Source of the DNA: Nocardioides panzhihuensis
GTDB taxonomy: Bacteria > Actinomycetota > Actinomycetes > Propionibacteriales > Nocardioidaceae
Assembly (NCBI RefSeq): GCF_013408335.1
Contig: NZ_JACBZR010000001.1
Span: 6,067,596 to 6,131,595, forward strand
DNA: 64,000 nt
Reading direction: 5' to 3'
In this document: positions 54,103-63,097 of the stretch, in pieces
Position numbering within the stretch: the first letter of the stretch is position 1
Layout: each line of letters begins with the position of its first letter
Notes under the pieces: model-generated
The model's database searches: none
What the model was told of the DNA's origin: nothing
What the model saw: only the letters and a program-made list of their open reading frames with translations
Translations under genes and position numbers: made by a program

Positions 54103-55812
54103 GTGAGGCGTGTGCTCATCGCATCGGATCAGGCGCTGCTGGTCGAGGAGGACGACCTGGAGGGCGCGATGCGGCTGCACGCCGCGCTCGCAGCCGCGCC
54201 GCCGCTCGGCGTCATCGAGCTGGTGCCGGCCGCCCGGACGGTGCTTGTCCGGTTCGATCCGACGCTGGTCGACGAGGCGACCCTCGCCGAGGAGCTGTCC
54301 CGCGTCGAACCCGTTCACGGCGGTCTGCCGACGGCGGGCTCGGTGACGATCGGCGTGCGCTACGACGGGCAGGATCTCGACGAGGTCGCCGAGCTGTTGG
54401 GGGTCAGCGCCGAGCAGGTCGCCGCGCGCCACGCGGCCGCGACCTGGCGGGTGGCCTTCACCGGGTACGCACCGGGCTTCGGCTATCTCGTCGGCGACGA
54501 CCCGCTGTTCGACGTGCCGCGACGCTCCTCGCCACGCACTCGGATCCCCGCCGGCTCCGTCGGGCTGGCGGGGACGTTCTCGGGCGTCTACCCCCGGGAG
54601 AGCCCCGGCGGCTGGCAGCTGATCGGGCGTACAGATGCGCCGATGTGGGACCTGCACCGGGACCCGCCGGCGCTGCTCGCGCCGGGGATGACCGTGCGGT
54701 TCGAGCGTCTCGAGCGGGAGTCGGTCTCGGTGGCTGGGGCCGGAACCGACCGTGTTGGTCTCGACACCGCTCGCTTCGCTCGCGGGCTCGACCAGCAGTT
54801 CGCTGGTCGAGCCGACGGAGCCGCTGGGCGGAGTCGTGTCGAGACCAACACAGCCGCCTTCGCGGTCGAGGTCGTACGTCCCGGCCTGCAGCTGGTGCTC
54901 GAGGACCTCGGCCGCCCCGGCCATGCCGCGCTCGGCGTCTCCGCGTCGGGCACGGCCGACCGCCGCGCCCTGCGGGCCGCGAACCGCGCCGTGGGCAACG
55001 CTCCTGGAACGGCAGGTTTCGAGCTCGCCGGCGGTGGCGCGGTCCTGCGCTTCACCGGCCCCGCGGTCGTCGCGGTCGCGGGTGCCCCCGCCGAGACGAC
55101 GATCGTACGCAGCGACGGCCCGCCGCTTCCGGTCGAGCACGGCGCCGCCACCGCGCTCGAGGACGGCGAGGAGCTGCGCCTCGGCTCGGTGAGCGCAGGC
55201 CTGCGCTCCGTGATCGCGGTCCGGGGCGGTCTCGATCTGGCGCCGGCGCTCGGGAGCCTCTCGAGCGACACGCTCGCGGGCCTCGGCCCCGGTGACCTGG
55301 GCGGACGCCCTCTGCGGGCGGGTGATGTGGTGCCGCTGCGAGGCCCCGCGGCCGCGCCCCATGCGGTCGACCCCTGCCCGGCACCGGCCGACCCGCTGCC
55401 CGCACCCGGCGACACGGTCGAGCTGCGCATCGTGCTCGGCCCGCGCGAGGACTGGTTCACCCCGGCCGGCGTACGCACTCTGGTCGAGCAGGAATGGACC
55501 GTCACGCCGCGCTCCGACCGCGTCGGCGTACGCCTCGAAGGCGCCGTCCCGCTCGAACGGGACGTCGCCGGCGAGCTGCCGAGCGAGGGGGCGGTGACCG
55601 GTGCGATCCAGGTGCCGCCCGACGGGCAGCCCGTGCTGTTCCTTCCGGATCATCCGCTCACCGGCGGCTATCCGATCATCGGCGCGGTCGTCGACCGCGA
55701 CCTGGACCTGGCCGGCCAGCTGCCGCCCGGGGTCCGCATCCGCTTCCGTCCCGTCGCGCCAACTGTGCCGATTGTGCCGATTGGGTCGACCGCCGAGATC
55801 CGAGGAGACTGA
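54103..55812 (+). CDS. pxpBC: Fused 5-oxoprolinase subunits PxpB-PxpC with REP insertion at the junction
   Basis: The 569-residue protein joins PxpB/KipI (residues 1-215; [46 protein letters not shown]) to PxpC/KipA (about 250-560; [44 protein letters not shown]). The two are usually separate genes. The linker, residues about 217-250, is encoded by palindromic element C, read in frame. The same domain pair forms the carboxyltransferase part of urea carboxylase. Start is GTG 54103. A biotin carboxylase gene starts 1 bp after the stop. Confidence 0.92.
   Translation: MRRVLIASDQALLVEEDDLEGAMRLHAALAAAPPLGVIELVPAARTVLVRFDPTLVDEATLAEELSRVEPVHGGLPTAGSVTIGVRYDGQDLDEVAELLGVSAEQVAARHAAATWRVAFTGYAPGFGYLVGDDPLFDVPRRSSPRTRIPAGSVGLAGTFSGVYPRESPGGWQLIGRTDAPMWDLHRDPPALLAPGMTVRFERLERESVSVAGAGTDRVGLDTARFARGLDQQFAGRADGAAGRSRVETNTAAFAVEVVRPGLQLVLEDLGRPGHAALGVSASGTADRRALRAANRAVGNAPGTAGFELAGGGAVLRFTGPAVVAVAGAPAETTIVRSDGPPLPVEHGAATALEDGEELRLGSVSAGLRSVIAVRGGLDLAPALGSLSSDTLAGLGPGDLGGRPLRAGDVVPLRGPAAAPHAVDPCPAPADPLPAPGDTVELRIVLGPREDWFTPAGVRTLVEQEWTVTPRSDRVGVRLEGAVPLERDVAGELPSEGAVTGAIQVPPDGQPVLFLPDHPLTGGYPIIGAVVDRDLDLAGQLPPGVRIRFRPVAPTVPIVPIGSTAEIRGD
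54752..54851. repeat. Composite REP-like palindromic element C, inside the pxpBC gene
   Basis: Outer arms GTGTTGGTCTCGACAC (54752-54767) and 54836-54851 are a perfect 16-bp inverted repeat. Inner arms GGCTCGACCAGC (54785-54796) and 54802-54813 are perfect. The half containing GGAGCCGCTGGGCGGAG is the inverse of the left half of elements A and B, so it is inserted in the opposite orientation. The inter-domain linker of the fusion protein derives from it. Confidence 0.9.
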
Positions 55813-55813
55813 C

Positions 55814-57544
55814 ATGCGCAGGGTGCTCATCGCCAACAGGGGAGAGATCGCCGTCCGCGTCGTGCGGGCGGTCGCCGAGGCCGGCCTCGTGTCGGTCGCC
55901 GTCTACGCCGACCAGGACGCTGACGCGCTGCACGTGCGGCTTGCCGACGAGGCGTACATGCTAGGTGGTGCCACCGCCGCCGAGTCCTACCTCAGCATCG
56001 AGTGGCTGATGGCCGCGGCGCAGGCCTCCGGCGCCGATGCGGTGCATCCCGGCTACGGGTTCCTGTCGGAGAGCGCGGAGTTCGCGCGCGCCGTCGAGGC
56101 CGCCGGGCTGATCTGGATCGGGCCCAGCCCGGAGAGCATCGACAGTCTCGGCGACAAGATCACCGCGCGCCGGATCGCCCAGAGCGTGGGAGCTCCGCTC
56201 GTGGCCGGCACCGACCGGCCGCTGGAGTCGGCCGACGAAGCGGTCGCGTTCGCGCGCGAGCACGGGCTTCCCATCGCGATCAAGGCCGCCTTCGGCGGTG
56301 GTGGGCGCGGGCTGAAGGTCGCCCGCGAGCTCGACGACGTCGCCGCCGCCTTCGACTCCGCCTCCCGTGAGGCGCAGGCCGCGTTCGGTCGGGGCGAGTG
56401 CTTCGTGGAGCGGTTCCTGGAGCGTCCCCGGCACATCGAGGCGCAGGTGCTCGGCGACGGCACCGGCAACGTCGTGGTCGTCGGTGACCGGGACTGCTCG
56501 CTGCAGCGCCGCAACCAGAAGCTCGTCGAGGAGGCACCCGCACCGGGGCTGACCGACGAGCAGCGCCGCCGCATCCACGATGCCGCGCGCGACATCTGCG
56601 CGGCGGTCTCCTACCGCGGAGCCGGGACCGTCGAGTTCCTGATGGGCGAGGACGGCGTGATCTCGTTCCTCGAGGTGAACACCCGTCTGCAGGTCGAGCA
56701 CCCGATCACCGAGGCGGTCACCGGCGTCGACCTCGTCGCGGAGCAGCTTCGGATCGCCGCCGGCTCCGGCCTCTCCTTCTCGGAGACGCCGGAGCCGACA
56801 GGTCACGCGATCGAGCTGCGGATCAACGCCGAGGACCCGGGCCGCGGCTTCCTGCCGAGCCCGGGGGTCGTGACGAGCCTGCGGGTCCCCGCCGGGCCGG
56901 GGGTGCGCTGGGATGCCGGGATCGAGGCGGGCGACACCGTCCAGAGCGCCTTCGACTCGCTGATCGCCAAGCTGATCGTGCACGCGCCCGACCGGGACAC
57001 CGCCGTCGTACGTGCGCGCCGCGCGCTCGGCGAGCTCTCGGTCGAAGGGGTCGCGACCGTCGTACCTTTCGCTCGTGTGCTGCTCGACGACCCGGCCTTC
57101 TCGACCGCCGGGTTCGCGGTCCACACGCAGTGGATCGAGACCACGCTGATGCCGCGGCTCGAGACCCAGCGGCGCCCCGAGCCGGCGACCGCGCAGCCGC
57201 TGCGGCGGGTGCCGATCGAGATCGACGGTCGCCGGGTGATGCTGGGGCTGCCCGAGGACCTCCTGCGGGGGATCGCAGCGGGCGGTACGGCGGCGGCCGA
57301 TGCCGTCCCGGCGACCGCCGTCGCCGACCCGGCCGTGATCGAGGCTCCCGTGCCCGGCACCCTGGTCGACTGGCTCGTCCCGGACGGCGAGCAGGTCACC
57401 GAGGGCCAGGACGTCGCCGTCATCGACGCCATGAAGATGGAGACCCGGGTCGCCGCACATCGAGCGGGCGCGCTCTCCCGCGGCACCGACGTGGGCGCGA
57501 CCGTCTCGATCGGTCACGTGCTCGGGAAGATCGAACCGGTCTAG
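55814..57544 (+). CDS. Biotin carboxylase with C-terminal biotinyl domain
   Basis: The 576-residue protein has a full biotin carboxylase domain ([34 protein letters not shown]-grasp Gly loop [27 protein letters not shown]) and a C-terminal biotinyl domain with Lys541 in DAMKMET. No carboxyltransferase beta subunit is nearby. It starts 1 bp after the PxpBC stop, so it belongs to that operon. PxpB/PxpC-like domains are the carboxyltransferase of urea carboxylase, so this may be a split enzyme of that kind. The alternative is an acyl-CoA carboxylase alpha subunit acting with a distant partner. Confidence 0.92.
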   Translation: MRRVLIANRGEIAVRVVRAVAEAGLVSVAVYADQDADALHVRLADEAYMLGGATAAESYLSIEWLMAAAQASGADAVHPGYGFLSESAEFARAVEAAGLIWIGPSPESIDSLGDKITARRIAQSVGAPLVAGTDRPLESADEAVAFAREHGLPIAIKAAFGGGGRGLKVARELDDVAAAFDSASREAQAAFGRGECFVERFLERPRHIEAQVLGDGTGNVVVVGDRDCSLQRRNQKLVEEAPAPGLTDEQRRRIHDAARDICAAVSYRGAGTVEFLMGEDGVISFLEVNTRLQVEHPITEAVTGVDLVAEQLRIAAGSGLSFSETPEPTGHAIELRINAEDPGRGFLPSPGVVTSLRVPAGPGVRWDAGIEAGDTVQSAFDSLIAKLIVHAPDRDTAVVRARRALGELSVEGVATVVPFARVLLDDPAFSTAGFAVHTQWIETTLMPRLETQRRPEPATAQPLRRVPIEIDGRRVMLGLPEDLLRGIAAGGTAAADAVPATAVADPAVIEAPVPGTLVDWLVPDGEQVTEGQDVAVIDAMKMETRVAAHRAGALSRGTDVGATVSIGHVLGKIEPV

Positions 57545-58398
57545 GACTCCCTGGTGGCCGTGTGGTCCAGGATCGTGGGGATGGCCGTATCCCAGGTGTA
57601 AGGAGGCGGCGGCTCGTGGCCGACGTCCTCGAGGACCAGCAGCGTGGCGTCGGGGATCTCCCGCGCCAGGACCTCGCCGTGGCCGATCGGCATCAGCGGG
57701 TCACCGGTGCCGTGGATGACCAGGGTGGGAGAGGTGATGTCGGCGAGGGAGGCCTCGATGCGCTCGCCCTCCGGCGCGGCATCGTGGTTCTCGAAGCTGG
57801 GCCGCAGGTCCGGCGTACGCCGCACGGACCTCTCGCACACCGCGCGCATCCGCGCCTCGTCGAAGCGCTTGGGGATGAAGGCCCGCTGGTCCTCGACGAG
57901 CATGGCGACCAGCGCGTCGTGGTCGTCCATCTCGGGCATCGGCCGTTCGGCCGCCTCCGCGAAGAAACCTGCCATCTCCTCGCCGATGGGCGGCAGCTCG
58001 ACTCCCTCGAACGCGGACGTGGTCTGGTCGAGGATCACGGTGGCGACCCGCTCGGGATAGAGCACCGCCGCGCACTCGGCGAGCGCGCCGCCCATCGAGA
58101 TCCCGAAGAGGTGGGCCTTGTCGAGGCCGAGGACGTCGAGCAGACCGGGTACGTCGGCGACCATGTCACGCCAGGTGTAGCCGGGCGCACCCGCCGGCCA
58201 GATCGTCGAACGACCGGTGTCGCGATGGTCGTAGCGGATGACGTACCTGCCGCCGGCGGCCAGCGCCGCGCAGAAGTCGTCCTCCCAGTAGTCCATCGAG
58301 GCGGACTTCCCGCCGATCAGCAGGATCGGCGGGTCCGCAGGTGAACCGAACGTCTCCGTGCACAGCTCGATCCCGTTGACTGCCAGCATCTGCTCCAT
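57541..58398 (-). CDS. Alpha/beta hydrolase
   Basis: The 285-residue alpha/beta-hydrolase has the nucleophile elbow GISMGG (Ser101), the oxyanion region [17 protein letters not shown], the acid in [15 protein letters not shown] and catalytic His in [10 protein letters not shown]. It resembles esterases of the aclacinomycin-methylesterase/RdmC type. Start is ATG 58398 ([11 protein letters not shown]), because the longer frame begins only with TTG. Its stop overlaps the biotin carboxylase stop by 4 bp on the opposite strand. Substrate is unknown. Confidence 0.88.
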   Translation of the reverse strand: MEQMLAVNGIELCTETFGSPADPPILLIGGKSASMDYWEDDFCAALAAGGRYVIRYDHRDTGRSTIWPAGAPGYTWRDMVADVPGLLDVLGLDKAHLFGISMGGALAECAAVLYPERVATVILDQTTSAFEGVELPPIGEEMAGFFAEAAERPMPEMDDHDALVAMLVEDQRAFIPKRFDEARMRAVCERSVRRTPDLRPSFENHDAAPEGERIEASLADITSPTLVIHGTGDPLMPIGHGEVLAREIPDATLLVLEDVGHEPPPPYTWDTAIPTILDHTATRES

Positions 58399-58437
58399 GT
58401 CGACCAGCAGATCGCCCGCGGCCAACGGCGTCAAGCG

Positions 58438-59511
58438 TTATTCGGCGTTCGCGGTGGCGTAGGTGTCGATCTCGTCGCGCATTCTGGCCTTGAAGTCGTC
58501 GGGAGCGTACGAGACGTCGACCGCGGCCCGGGCGAGGTCGGCGACGCCGGCGGTGTCGAGGCTGAGGAGGTCGGTCGCGATCTCGTACTCCTGGTTGAGC
58601 GTGGTCGCGAACATCGGCGGGTCGTCGGAGTTGATCGTGACCGGCACGCCCGCGTCGACGAACGTCTTCAGCGGGTGCTCCTCGAGGGTCGCGACGGCAC
58701 CCGTGGCCACGTTGGAGGACGGGCAGACCTCGAGCGGGATCCGGTGCTCGGCGAGGTGGGCGAGCAGCGCAGGATCCTGGGCGGCCGAGGTGCCGTGGCC
58801 GATCCGCTCGGCCTTCAGTACGGTCAGGGCGTCCCAGATCGTCTGCGGCCCGGTGGTCTCGCCGGCGTGCGGCAGCGAGCGGAGCCCGGCAGCGCGGGCG
58901 GCGTCGAAGTGCCTCTCGAACTGCGGACGCGGAACGCCCACCTCGGGCCCGCCGAGACCGAAGCCGATGAGCGCCTCGGGGCCGTGGTCGACGGCGTACG
59001 TCAGGGTCGCGTCCGCCGCCGGCATCCCCGCCTCGCCCGGGATGTCATAGATCCAGCGCAGGGTGATCCCGAAGTCGCGCTCGGCGCCCACCCGGGCGTC
59101 CTCGAGCGCCTCGGTGTAGGCCTCGATCGTCATCCCGGTGTGCCCGGTCCCGCGCCCGCTCATGTGCTCAGTCCGAGCCGCCAGGTCGGGGCGGACGGAG
59201 GTGTAGGGGGTGCAGGTCAGCTCGGCGTAACGGACCTGCTGGGTCTGCGCCAGGTCCCGCGCGATCTCGTAGGTCAGATAGCGGATGTCCTCCGGTGTAC
59301 GCACCAGGTCGACGACCGAGAGGTAGACCTCGATGAAGTGCGCGAAGTCGCTGAACGTGAAGTACTCCCGTAGCAGCTCGATGTCCGCCGGCACCGTCCC
59401 CGGATGCCGCGCAGCCAGCTCCGCCACGATCCGCGGCGACGCCGACCCGACGTGGTGGACGTGCAGCTCGGCCTTGGGCAGCCCTGCGATGAACGTCTTC
59501 AGATCACTCAC
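58438..59511 (-). CDS. add: Adenosine deaminase
   Basis: The 357-residue protein belongs to the metal-dependent adenosine deaminase family: LPKAELHVHHVGSASPRIV (zinc HxH), PHAGETTGP (catalytic His/Glu region), ERIGHGTS and TINSDDPPMF (zinc Asp). The first motif reads HHVG rather than the usual HLDG, as in a subgroup common in Streptomyces and relatives, so the nucleoside specificity may differ. Start is GTG 59511, giving MSDLKTFIAGLPKAELHVH; the frame extends upstream without start signals. Confidence 0.92.
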   Translation of the reverse strand: MSDLKTFIAGLPKAELHVHHVGSASPRIVAELAARHPGTVPADIELLREYFTFSDFAHFIEVYLSVVDLVRTPEDIRYLTYEIARDLAQTQQVRYAELTCTPYTSVRPDLAARTEHMSGRGTGHTGMTIEAYTEALEDARVGAERDFGITLRWIYDIPGEAGMPAADATLTYAVDHGPEALIGFGLGGPEVGVPRPQFERHFDAARAAGLRSLPHAGETTGPQTIWDALTVLKAERIGHGTSAAQDPALLAHLAEHRIPLEVCPSSNVATGAVATLEEHPLKTFVDAGVPVTINSDDPPMFATTLNQEYEIATDLLSLDTAGVADLARAAVDVSYAPDDFKARMRDEIDTYATANAE

Positions 59512-59594
59512 GGCCCCGATCCTCACACGCCCCCTGCCGCTCCCGCGACCCGGTTTCCCGCTAGATCGGATCAGATCGAGGCTAGGGTGAAGCC

Positions 59595-59990
59595 ATGCGG
59601 GCGATCCATCACTGGGACCTCTGGGTCGATGACTTCGAGACTGCGTCGGGAGAGTGGGGTTGGCTCTTCGGCGAGCTCGGCTGGGAGGCCGGCGAGAAGG
59701 GTCACTTCTGGGAGGCACCGGACGGGACGTACGTCTTCATGGAGCACTCCACGGACCAGCACGGCGCCCAGGACCGGCTCCGGCCCGGCGTCAACCACAT
59801 CGCGTTCATGATCGAGGGCCGCGACCAGCTCGACCGGATCCGCGCGGCGTCGACCGAGCACGGCTGGCACGAGCTGTACGCCGACCGCTACCCGCACGCC
59901 GGCGGCGACGAGCACACCGCGCTCTACCTGGAGAGCTCGGAGGGGTTCGAGGTCGAGATCGTGCTGGAGGTCGAGGACCTCACCGCCTAG
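59595..59990 (+). CDS. VOC-family (glyoxalase-like) protein
   Basis: The 131-residue protein is a single vicinal-oxygen-chelate domain: IHHWDLWVDDFETASGEWGWLFGELGW at the start, GVNHIAFMIEG in the middle and ALYLESSEGFEVEIVLE at the end. His and Glu at the typical metal positions are present (HHWDL, NHIAF, EVEIV). Substrate is unknown. It starts with ATG 59595, 84 bp from the divergent adenosine deaminase gene. Confidence 0.88.
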   Translation: MRAIHHWDLWVDDFETASGEWGWLFGELGWEAGEKGHFWEAPDGTYVFMEHSTDQHGAQDRLRPGVNHIAFMIEGRDQLDRIRAASTEHGWHELYADRYPHAGGDEHTALYLESSEGFEVEIVLEVEDLTA

Positions 59991-60009
59991 GGCTCAGACC
60001 GCCTAGCGC

Positions 60010-60465
60010 TCAGCTGTCGTTGTCGTCCTCGCTGTCGTCGATGATGTGCATGGCGGCTTCCTCCGCGGTGGCACCGGCTCCGTCGATACCGGCGTCGATC
60101 CCGTAGACCTCGGACTCGGTGTCCTCGCTGGTCCCGCGGTCGGGGTCGACCAGCCGGCCCGCACGCTTGTTGCCGACCTCGCGGCCGTCGGGGTCGTCGC
60201 ACTCCTCGGCGTCGTCGTACTCGACCGCGTAGGGATCGGGCTCCGGCACCTCCTGGTGGCGGCGCTGGTCGATGCCCTCTCGGTGCTCCTCCTCCCACGG
60301 CGTGTTGCCGTAGTCGGTGGAGTAGTGGTCAGCGGTGACGATGCCGTGGTCGAGCTCATCGCGCACCTCACCTTCGAGAACGTCTCCGGAGAGCGCGTCC
60401 TCGCCGGTGATCTGGTCCTCGTCGTCGACGCTGTAGTCGCCGTAGTTCTCGCGCGATTCGCTCAC
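60010..60465 (-). CDS. DUF5709 family acidic protein
   Basis: The 151-residue protein is strongly acidic and lacks hydrophobic core segments: NYGDYSVDDEDQITGEDAL, ADHYSTDYGNTPWEEEHREGIDQR and VGNKRAGRLVDPDRG are DUF5709 features. It is probably intrinsically disordered. Related proteins are common in Actinobacteria but uncharacterised. The promoter region of 128 bp is shared with the divergent sulfatase gene. Confidence 0.8.
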   Translation of the reverse strand: MSESRENYGDYSVDDEDQITGEDALSGDVLEGEVRDELDHGIVTADHYSTDYGNTPWEEEHREGIDQRRHQEVPEPDPYAVEYDDAEECDDPDGREVGNKRAGRLVDPDRGTSEDTESEVYGIDAGIDGAGATAEEAAMHIIDDSEDDNDS

Positions 60466-60593
60466 CTGAGTCTCCTCATCGGCCGGGCATTGGGGTCATC
60501 GATGTCCCCTTCGGTAACGTTAACCCGGTCCGGTATGGAGTGGAACCGGACGGAAATACACGACGCGGGGATCGACCGAGGGAGCAGAACCAG

Positions 60594-62147
60594 ATGGCGC
60601 CTCGCGCCCGATTGGCTGTGGCGGCTGTTGCCGTACTCGCCGGCTCGTCGATCGCGCTCGGCGTGATGCCTGAATCGAGCGGTCCGCTGGGGTCGTTGGG
60701 GTCTCTGGCCGGGGGCGCTTTCGCGCGTGTCGTCAACGCTCCTGTCGAAGGCGTGGTGCCCCCGACGCCCACCGCGACGCCTGAGTGGGCGCCTTCCTCG
60801 ACCAAGCCAAACGTCCTCATGATCACGGCGGACGACCTGGCCTATGAGGACCTCGAGTACATGCCCCACGTACGCAGCCTCCTGGCCGAGCAGGGCACGA
60901 CGTTGACCGAGGCGATCGCGCCCACGCCGATCTGTGTGCCGGCCCGTGCGTCGCTGCTGACCGGGCAGTACTCCCACAACCACGAGACCGTGACCGTCAA
61001 CGGCGAACGCGGCGGCTACGAGTCGATGGACCACACCGGCACGCTGCCCGAGGCGATGCAGGAGGCCGGGTACGACACCCTGTTCACCGGGAAGTACCTC
61101 AACGGCTACGGCCTGGACGGGACCGCCAAGGACGTCCCTCCCGGGTGGACCGACTGGCGGGCGACGACCGACATGTCGACCTACAACTTCCTGCATCCGC
61201 GGATCAACCACAACGGCAAGCTCAAGGCGTATCACCGCTACACGACGTACGTGATGCGCGACCAGGCCAACCAGATGATCTCGGCGCCCGAGCGCGCCGA
61301 CAAGCCGTGGTACATGTGGGTCAACTACGTCGCGCCGCACCACGGCGGTCCGGAGGAGAAGGACGATCCGGAGGGCACCAGCACCACCCGGCCGGCCGAT
61401 GAGGACAAGCATTCCTTCGACGGCCTCGAGCTGCCCGACCTCCCCTACATGTTCCGGACGCCGACCGATGCGCCGCCGATCTCGGCCTCCCGCAAGTACT
61501 TCGACGCCCAGGGCCGCGCCGAGCTGCGGATCGCTCACGAACAGCGCGTCGAGGCCGTCCAGGCCGTGGACCGGGCAGTGGCCAGCCACGTACTCCGTCT
61601 CGAGGCGACCGACCAGATGGACAACACCATCGTCATCTTCTCCTCGGACAACGGCTACACCACCGGCGGCCACAACATCAACGGCAAGCTGATGCACTAC
61701 CGCGAGACGCAGCGGATCCCGGTGGTCATGCGTGGGCCGGGCATCCCGGCCGGACGGTCCCTCTCGACCGGGATCGGCAACCCCGACCTCGCCACCACGA
61801 TCATGGCCGTCGCCGGCGCCGAGCCCGGCCGTACGCAGGACGGCGTCAACATCATGCCCTGGCTCAACGCTCCCGCGCAGGACCGGGTGATCCCGCTCTC
61901 GGCCTGGCGGGTCAGCGACGGCCACAAGCAGATCTACTCCGGGATCCGCTTCGGAGACTGGACCTACGCCCGCTTCTCGGACGGCAGCGAGGAGCTCTAC
62001 GACATGGCCGAGGACCCCTACCAGGTCCGCTCGCTCGCGCTGCTCCCCGAGTACGCCGACCAGCTGGCCGAGCTGCGCAGCCTCGACAAGAAGTACGCGA
62101 AGTGTGCCGGTGACACCTGCCCCAAGGAGTTCTACCCGGCCGGCTGA
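60594..62147 (+). CDS. Secreted sulfatase (formylglycine-type)
   Basis: The 517-residue protein has an N-terminal signal or anchor, then a type I sulfatase domain. It shows metal-binding Asp80-Asp81 in MITADD, the CxPxR modification motif at Cys114 (ICVPARASLLTG), GKYLNGYG, and SSDNGYTTGGHNINGK. The Cys must be converted to formylglycine for activity. The converting enzyme is encoded convergently downstream and overlaps it by 16 bp. It is closest to the arylsulfatase/N-acetylglucosamine-6-sulfatase-like group; substrate is unknown. The ATG at 60594 has GGGAG upstream. Confidence 0.93.
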   Translation: MAPRARLAVAAVAVLAGSSIALGVMPESSGPLGSLGSLAGGAFARVVNAPVEGVVPPTPTATPEWAPSSTKPNVLMITADDLAYEDLEYMPHVRSLLAEQGTTLTEAIAPTPICVPARASLLTGQYSHNHETVTVNGERGGYESMDHTGTLPEAMQEAGYDTLFTGKYLNGYGLDGTAKDVPPGWTDWRATTDMSTYNFLHPRINHNGKLKAYHRYTTYVMRDQANQMISAPERADKPWYMWVNYVAPHHGGPEEKDDPEGTSTTRPADEDKHSFDGLELPDLPYMFRTPTDAPPISASRKYFDAQGRAELRIAHEQRVEAVQAVDRAVASHVLRLEATDQMDNTIVIFSSDNGYTTGGHNINGKLMHYRETQRIPVVMRGPGIPAGRSLSTGIGNPDLATTIMAVAGAEPGRTQDGVNIMPWLNAPAQDRVIPLSAWRVSDGHKQIYSGIRFGDWTYARFSDGSEELYDMAEDPYQVRSLALLPEYADQLAELRSLDKKYAKCAGDTCPKEFYPAG

Positions 62148-63088
62148 TCAGCGGCGCACCGGAAGCCCAGATTGCCCGCGGTCGAGTCGGGCGGACTGCT
62201 GGAGCGCGCAGAGAGCCGGTAACGGTGGCAGTAGGAGTCGTGGCAGAGGTAGGAACCGCCGCGCATCACCCGGGTCAGCCCCTCGGCGGGGCCGCGCGGG
62301 TCGGCGGTGGCGCCGGAGTCGACGAGGTCGGCGTAGTAGGTCGGCGAGAACCAGTCCGCGCACCACTCCCAGACGTTGCCGATCATCTGGAACATGCCGA
62401 AGCCGTTCGGATCGTACGTCCGCACCGGAGCGGTCGTGACGAACCCGTCGGCGGCGGTGTTGGTGTCGGGGAAGGCTCCCTGCCAGACGTTGGCGTGGTG
62501 GATGCCGTCCTGCTCCAGGTCGTCACCCCACGGGAACCTCGATCCGGCGAGACCGCCGCGGGCGGCGTACTCCCACTCGGCCTCGGTCGGCAGCCGGGTC
62601 CCGGCCCACTCGCAGTAGGCCAGCGCGTCGTCGTGGGAGACGTGCACGACGGGGTGGTTGCCCCGGCGGCCGACGTTGGAGCCCGGGCCCTCAGGCGCCC
62701 GCCAGGAGGCGGCGCGTACGCCGAGCCACCAGGGCGCCTCCGGGGAGCGGCCCAGCACGTCGCGCGGGTCACCGCCGAAGGCGAGGTGGAAGACGGCCGA
62801 GAAGCCCTCCCGTTCGGCGGTGGTGACATGGCCGGTCGCCTTCACGAACCGGGCGAACTCCTCGTTGGTCACCGCGGTCGCGTCGAGCCGGAAGCCGGGC
62901 AGGTCGACCGAGTGCACGGGGCCTTCGCCGTCGGCCTGGTAGCCCTCGCCGAAGGAGTCCCCGGCGGCGTACGTCCCACCGGGGAGGTCGACGAGCGTCC
63001 GGCGGCGCTTGCGGGGCAGGGCGGCCGGGCGCTGAGCCGGGTCAGGGCTGGGTCCGCGGGTCGCGCCGAAGGTCAGGTCGGAGGGCAC
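62132..63088 (-). CDS. Formylglycine-generating enzyme (SUMF1 type)
   Basis: The 318-residue protein has the FGE-sulfatase fold: LPGGTYAAGDSFGEGYQADGEGPVHSV, TNEEFARFVKATGH, RLPTEAEWEYAARGGL, MIGNVWEWCADWF and the active-site pair Cys282 and Cys287 in LCHDSYCHRYR, which bind copper in the aerobic enzyme. It oxidises the CxPxR Cys of sulfatases to formylglycine. The GTG at 63088 is the start. Its coding end overlaps the sulfatase gene, its obvious substrate. Confidence 0.95.
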   Translation of the reverse strand: MPSDLTFGATRGPSPDPAQRPAALPRKRRRTLVDLPGGTYAAGDSFGEGYQADGEGPVHSVDLPGFRLDATAVTNEEFARFVKATGHVTTAEREGFSAVFHLAFGGDPRDVLGRSPEAPWWLGVRAASWRAPEGPGSNVGRRGNHPVVHVSHDDALAYCEWAGTRLPTEAEWEYAARGGLAGSRFPWGDDLEQDGIHHANVWQGAFPDTNTAADGFVTTAPVRTYDPNGFGMFQMIGNVWEWCADWFSPTYYADLVDSGATADPRGPAEGLTRVMRGGSYLCHDSYCHRYRLSARSSSPPDSTAGNLGFRCAADQPAG

Positions 63089-63097
63089 GACACAAGC

